A stretch of 64,000 nt of DNA, taken from positions 1 through 64,000 of the forward strand of contig JAQXVY010000014.1 in the NCBI GenBank assembly GCA_029225165.1. The letters are read 5' to 3'. The notes under the pieces were generated by a model. That model was not told the origin of the DNA, did not search any database, and saw nothing but the letters and a program-made list of their open reading frames with translations. The DNA is from Oscillospiraceae bacterium (GTDB taxonomy: Bacteria > Bacillota > Clostridia > Oscillospirales > Acutalibacteraceae). The translations under genes and the position numbers were made by a program. This document shows positions 61,535 to 64,000 of this stretch, one piece after another (position 1 is the first letter of the stretch; every line of letters starts with the position of its first letter).

Positions 61535-62059
61535 ATGCCAGAAGCAAAGTGGTATGTTGTTCATACCTATTCAGGATATGAAAACAAGGTGGCATCAACT
61601 CTTGTGACAACTGTGGAAAACCATAATCTTCAAGATATGATTCTTGATGTTAAGGTTCCTACCGAAATAGTTGTTGAAGAAAAGGACGGTGTCAAAAAGG
61701 AAACAGAACACAAGCTGTATCCCGGATATGTTTTCATCAAGATGATTTACACAGACGAAACCTGGTATGTAGTCCGCAACATCAGAGGTTGTACAGGTTT
61801 TGTCGGCCCGTCAAGTAAGCCGGTTCCTTTAACCGAGGACGAGGTTTACCGTATGGGTGTAGAAAAGAGAGTTGTTGAAGTTTCTTATAATGTTGGCGAT
61901 CAGGTCAAGATTATCGACGGTCCACTTGAGGACTTTGTGGGTACTGTTGAAGAAATGGATATTGAAAAGGACTATGTAAGGGTTACTGTTTCTATGTTTG
62001 GAAGAGAAACCCCGGTTGAGCTTGAAATCGGTCAGGCTGAACTACTTACAGAAGACTGA
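61535..62059 (+). CDS. nusG: Transcription termination/antitermination factor NusG
   Basis: 174 residues. NGN domain (AKWYVVHTYSGYENKVA, KLYPGYVFIKM, RNIRGCTGFVG) and a C-terminal KOW domain (GDQVKIIDGPLEDFVGTVEE). Binds RNA polymerase and couples to the ribosome or Rho. AGAAAGGTC upstream. Confidence 0.96.
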   Translation: MPEAKWYVVHTYSGYENKVASTLVTTVENHNLQDMILDVKVPTEIVVEEKDGVKKETEHKLYPGYVFIKMIYTDETWYVVRNIRGCTGFVGPSSKPVPLTEDEVYRMGVEKRVVEVSYNVGDQVKIIDGPLEDFVGTVEEMDIEKDYVRVTVSMFGRETPVELEIGQAELLTED

Positions 62060-62103
62060 GTATATAATAAGTTTTAACTATTATATAAAGAGGGATTTTG
62101 TGT

Positions 62104-62132
62104 CCCCAGTGGGAGGGCTAATGCCCACTATT
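62104..62132 (+). promoter_or_regulatory. Hairpin in the rplK leader
   Basis: AGTGGGAGGGCTAATGCCCACT pairs AGTGGG with CCCACT, just upstream of rplK. A related GTGGGAGG occurs before rplA. Candidate r-protein autoregulatory site, inferred. Confidence 0.4.
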
Positions 62133-62158
62133 AACCACGAATTAGGAGGAAATTAATT

Positions 62159-62584
62159 ATGGCACAGAAGGTAATCGGCTACATTAAGCTTCAGATTCCT
62201 GCTGGTAAGGCTACACCAGCACCACCTGTTGGACCTGCACTTGGTCAGCACGGTGTAAACATCGTAGCATTCACAAAAGAATTTAACGAAAGAACACAAA
62301 AGGATGCCGGTCTTATCATACCTGTTGTTATCACAGTATATGCAGACCACAGCTTTACATTTGTAACTAAGACTCCACCAGCTGCTGTTCTTATCAAGAA
62401 GGCTATCAACCTTAACAGTGGTTCAGGCGAACCTAACAAGAAGAAGGTTGGTAAAATCACAAAGGAACAGATTAAGGCTATCGCAGAACAGAAGATGCCT
62501 GACCTCAACGCTGCTACTCTTGAAACTGCTATGAGTATGATCGAGGGTACTTGCAGAAGTATGGGTGTTACAGTAGAAGAATAA
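62159..62584 (+). CDS. rplK: 50S ribosomal protein L11
   Basis: 141 residues. [30 protein letters not shown] is the L11 N-terminal signature (binds GTPase-centre rRNA); C-terminal domain ends [14 protein letters not shown] upstream of the ATG. Confidence 0.97.
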   Translation: MAQKVIGYIKLQIPAGKATPAPPVGPALGQHGVNIVAFTKEFNERTQKDAGLIIPVVITVYADHSFTFVTKTPPAAVLIKKAINLNSGSGEPNKKKVGKITKEQIKAIAEQKMPDLNAATLETAMSMIEGTCRSMGVTVEE

Positions 62585-62591
62585 TTATTCC

Positions 62592-62620
62592 GGGTGGGAG
62601 GAAAATCCGTTTGACCACCT
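62592..62620 (+). promoter_or_regulatory. Hairpin between rplK and rplA
   Basis: GGTGG / CCACC with a GTGGGAGG element like that before rplK. Could bind L1 as feedback control; not demonstrated. Confidence 0.35.
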
Positions 62621-62637
62621 AATGATGGAGGATTAAT

Positions 62638-63333
62638 ATGAAACACGGTAAGAATTATGTTGATAGCAAAAAGCTAATCGACAAGAATAAATTATATGAA
62701 ACAAAGGAAGCTCTCGACCTTTGCCTTCAGACAGCTAAGGCAAAGTTTGACGAAACTATTGAGCTTCACATCAGACTGGGCGTTGACTCCCGTCATGCTG
62801 ATCAGCAGGTTCGTGGCGCTATCGTTCTCCCTAACGGAACAGGTAAGGATGTTAAGGTTCTTGCTATCTGTAAGGGCGAAAACGAAAAGCTTGCTAAGGA
62901 AGCCGGTGCAGACTTCGTTGGTGCGGAGGATATGACACAGAAAATCCAGCAGGAAAACTGGATGGACTTTGATGTTCTCGTTACAACACCTGATTGCATG
63001 GGTCTTGTTGGTCGTCTTGGTAGAATCCTCGGACCTCGTGGACTTATGCCAAACCCAAAGGCAGGTACAGTTACACCTGACATTGCCAAGGCTATCAAAG
63101 AAGCTAAGGCAGGTAAGATTGAGTACCGTCTTGACAAGACAAACATTATCCATTGCCCAATCGGCAAAAAGAGCTTCGGCACAGATAAGCTTGCCGAAAA
63201 CCTTGAAACTCTTATGGAAGCAGTTGTTAAGGCTAAGCCTGCCGCTGCAAAGGGTCAGTACATCAAGTCCATTGCTGTTACATCAACAATGGGCCCCGGT
63301 GTTAAGATGATTACTGCCAAGTATGGCAACTAA
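62638..63333 (+). CDS. rplA: 50S ribosomal protein L1
   Basis: 231 residues. [19 protein letters not shown] start, [18 protein letters not shown], the domain II motif [20 protein letters not shown] (in two parts) and C-terminal STMGPGVKM. Forms the L1 stalk and is a known translational repressor of its own operon in other bacteria. Confidence 0.97.
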   Translation: MKHGKNYVDSKKLIDKNKLYETKEALDLCLQTAKAKFDETIELHIRLGVDSRHADQQVRGAIVLPNGTGKDVKVLAICKGENEKLAKEAGADFVGAEDMTQKIQQENWMDFDVLVTTPDCMGLVGRLGRILGPRGLMPNPKAGTVTPDIAKAIKEAKAGKIEYRLDKTNIIHCPIGKKSFGTDKLAENLETLMEAVVKAKPAAAKGQYIKSIAVTSTMGPGVKMITAKYGN

Positions 63334-63364
63334 TTTAATTAGGTATTAGCTACTTTAGTTAATA

Positions 63365-63510
63365 TAAAAAATCGCTGTTCTAAAGACAGCAGGTGCGTTT
63401 TGCATAAGTATTTTACGCCTGCCGAGGAAGAAGCTAAAAATTACTTTGTAATTATTACTGCCTCTCCTCGGGAAACCAAGGAGAGGTTTTCTTTTGAACT
63501 GCGTATAAAA
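63365..63510 (+). ncRNA. L10 (rplJ) leader
   Basis: Structured leader between rplA and rplJ. Seen: a long arm with CAGGTGCGTTTTGCATAAG pairing with ACGCCTG, then CTCTCCT / AGGAGAG forming a terminator-like hairpin followed by GTTTTCTTTTG. This matches the L10 leader, to which the L10(L12)4 complex binds to repress translation or elongation. Confidence 0.85.
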
Positions 63511-63530
63511 AACATACGGAGGTGACAAAT

Positions 63531-64000
63531 TTGCCAAGTGAGAAGGTTTTAGAAGCGAAAAAAGCTTTAGTAGCAGAGCTTGCCGAAAGACTTAAGGCTT
63601 CTGTTTCCGGTATTGTAGTTAACTACGAGGGTATCAATGTTGCTGATGATACAGCAATGAGAAAAGAACTTCGTGAGTGTGATGTTAAGTACACTGTTGT
63701 TAAGAATACAATGTTGGGCAGAGCTTGTGAGGCTGCAGGTCTTGCAGGTCTTGAGGATGTACTTTCCGGTACAACAGCTATCGCAACAAGCGAAACTGAC
63801 TATGCCGGTGCTGCAAGAATTTTGAGCAAGTATGCTAAGTCACACGAGGGATTTGCTATTAAGAGTGGTTTCATTGATGGCGAAGTTATTGATATGGACA
63901 AGATTGATGCCCTTTCAAAGCTTCCTACAAGAGAAGTGCTCCTCGCAAATGTTCTTGGTGCATTCCAGGCACCTATCGCATCTTTTGCAAGAGGTGTTCA
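63531..64000 (+). CDS. rplJ: 50S ribosomal protein L10, 3' end outside window
   Basis: Start is TTG at 63531 with GGAGGTG six bases upstream. The first 156 residues are in the window: MPSEKVLEAKKALVAELAE, VVNYEGINVADDTAMRKELR, YTVVKNTMLGRACE and LPTREVLLANVLGAFQAP, clear L10. Absent from the track because the stop is outside. Anchors the L7/L12 stalk; rplL is expected next. Confidence 0.95.
   Translation, partial: MPSEKVLEAKKALVAELAERLKASVSGIVVNYEGINVADDTAMRKELRECDVKYTVVKNTMLGRACEAAGLAGLEDVLSGTTAIATSETDYAGAARILSKYAKSHEGFAIKSGFIDGEVIDMDKIDALSKLPTREVLLANVLGAFQAPIASFARGV

Overview
The window looks like chromosome of a low-GC, spore-forming, starch-degrading Gram-positive gut bacterium of the Ruminococcaceae, most like Ruminococcus bromii or a close relative. 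This is an inference from gene content: sporulation genes (gpr, spoIIP), dockerin-bearing secreted proteins, a membrane-anchored cohesin-like protein, CBM26-type starch-binding modules, a secreted GH13 amylase, GatCAB with AspRS, a T-box on leuA, and the clostridial L33-secE-nusG-rplK-rplA-rplJ order. I see no phage, integrase, CRISPR array, rRNA or tRNA gene.

Layout. 1-4.2 kb (minus): trmB, an FG-GAP-like lipoprotein and a two-component system whose kinase runs off the left edge. 4.4-7.5 kb (minus): DUF1858/trmK/nif3 operon, a zinc-ribbon protein and a sigma-70 factor. 7.7-16 kb (plus): comM-like ATPase, murA, walJ-like hydrolase, rlmH, rqcH and a Na/Pi symporter. 16-16.7 kb is a gene-free mosaic of interspersed repeats, then a minus-strand membrane protein. 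18.6-24 kb (plus): rimM-trmD, an HPr homologue lacking the active-site histidine, uvrC, rsmD, coaD and a coiled-coil protein. leuA (minus, T-box leader) is divergent from an aldolase-like gene and galE.

28.3-31.4 kb holds three consecutive cell-surface proteins: a cohesin-like domain with a C-terminal membrane anchor, then two paralogues carrying a CBM26-like module and a membrane anchor. 31.5-34.6 kb: family 4 uracil-DNA glycosylase, pduL-type phosphotransacylase and a dockerin-bearing papain-like protease. 34.7-41 kb: gpr, spoIIP, a P/T/E-rich membrane protein, dusB, glyA and rarA. 41.2-44.9 kb: an operon of a CBM26-dockerin protein and a CBM26-GH13 amylase. 45-54 kb: an ABC exporter, aspS, gatCAB and a lipoprotein. 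54-57 kb (minus): murI, DUF1934 and argS. Then a BspA-like leucine-rich-repeat surface protein, an unknown gene, and the rpmG-secE-nusG-rplK-rplA-rplJ cluster, cut by the right edge.

How parts may work together. The two dockerins (32.8 and 42.3 kb) are alike at their repeated helix positions, so they may use the same cohesin. The cohesin-like protein at 28.3 kb is a candidate membrane receptor, and the two anchored CBM26-like proteins beside it could hold starch at the surface. This would be a small amylosome-like surface system, and is inference.

The other notable signal is a 159-bp element in three full copies (4437, 6204, 19869). It is an imperfect palindrome over its whole length, and two copies differ by paired changes that keep a stem intact. 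Short matches to its end lie directly behind other stop codons.
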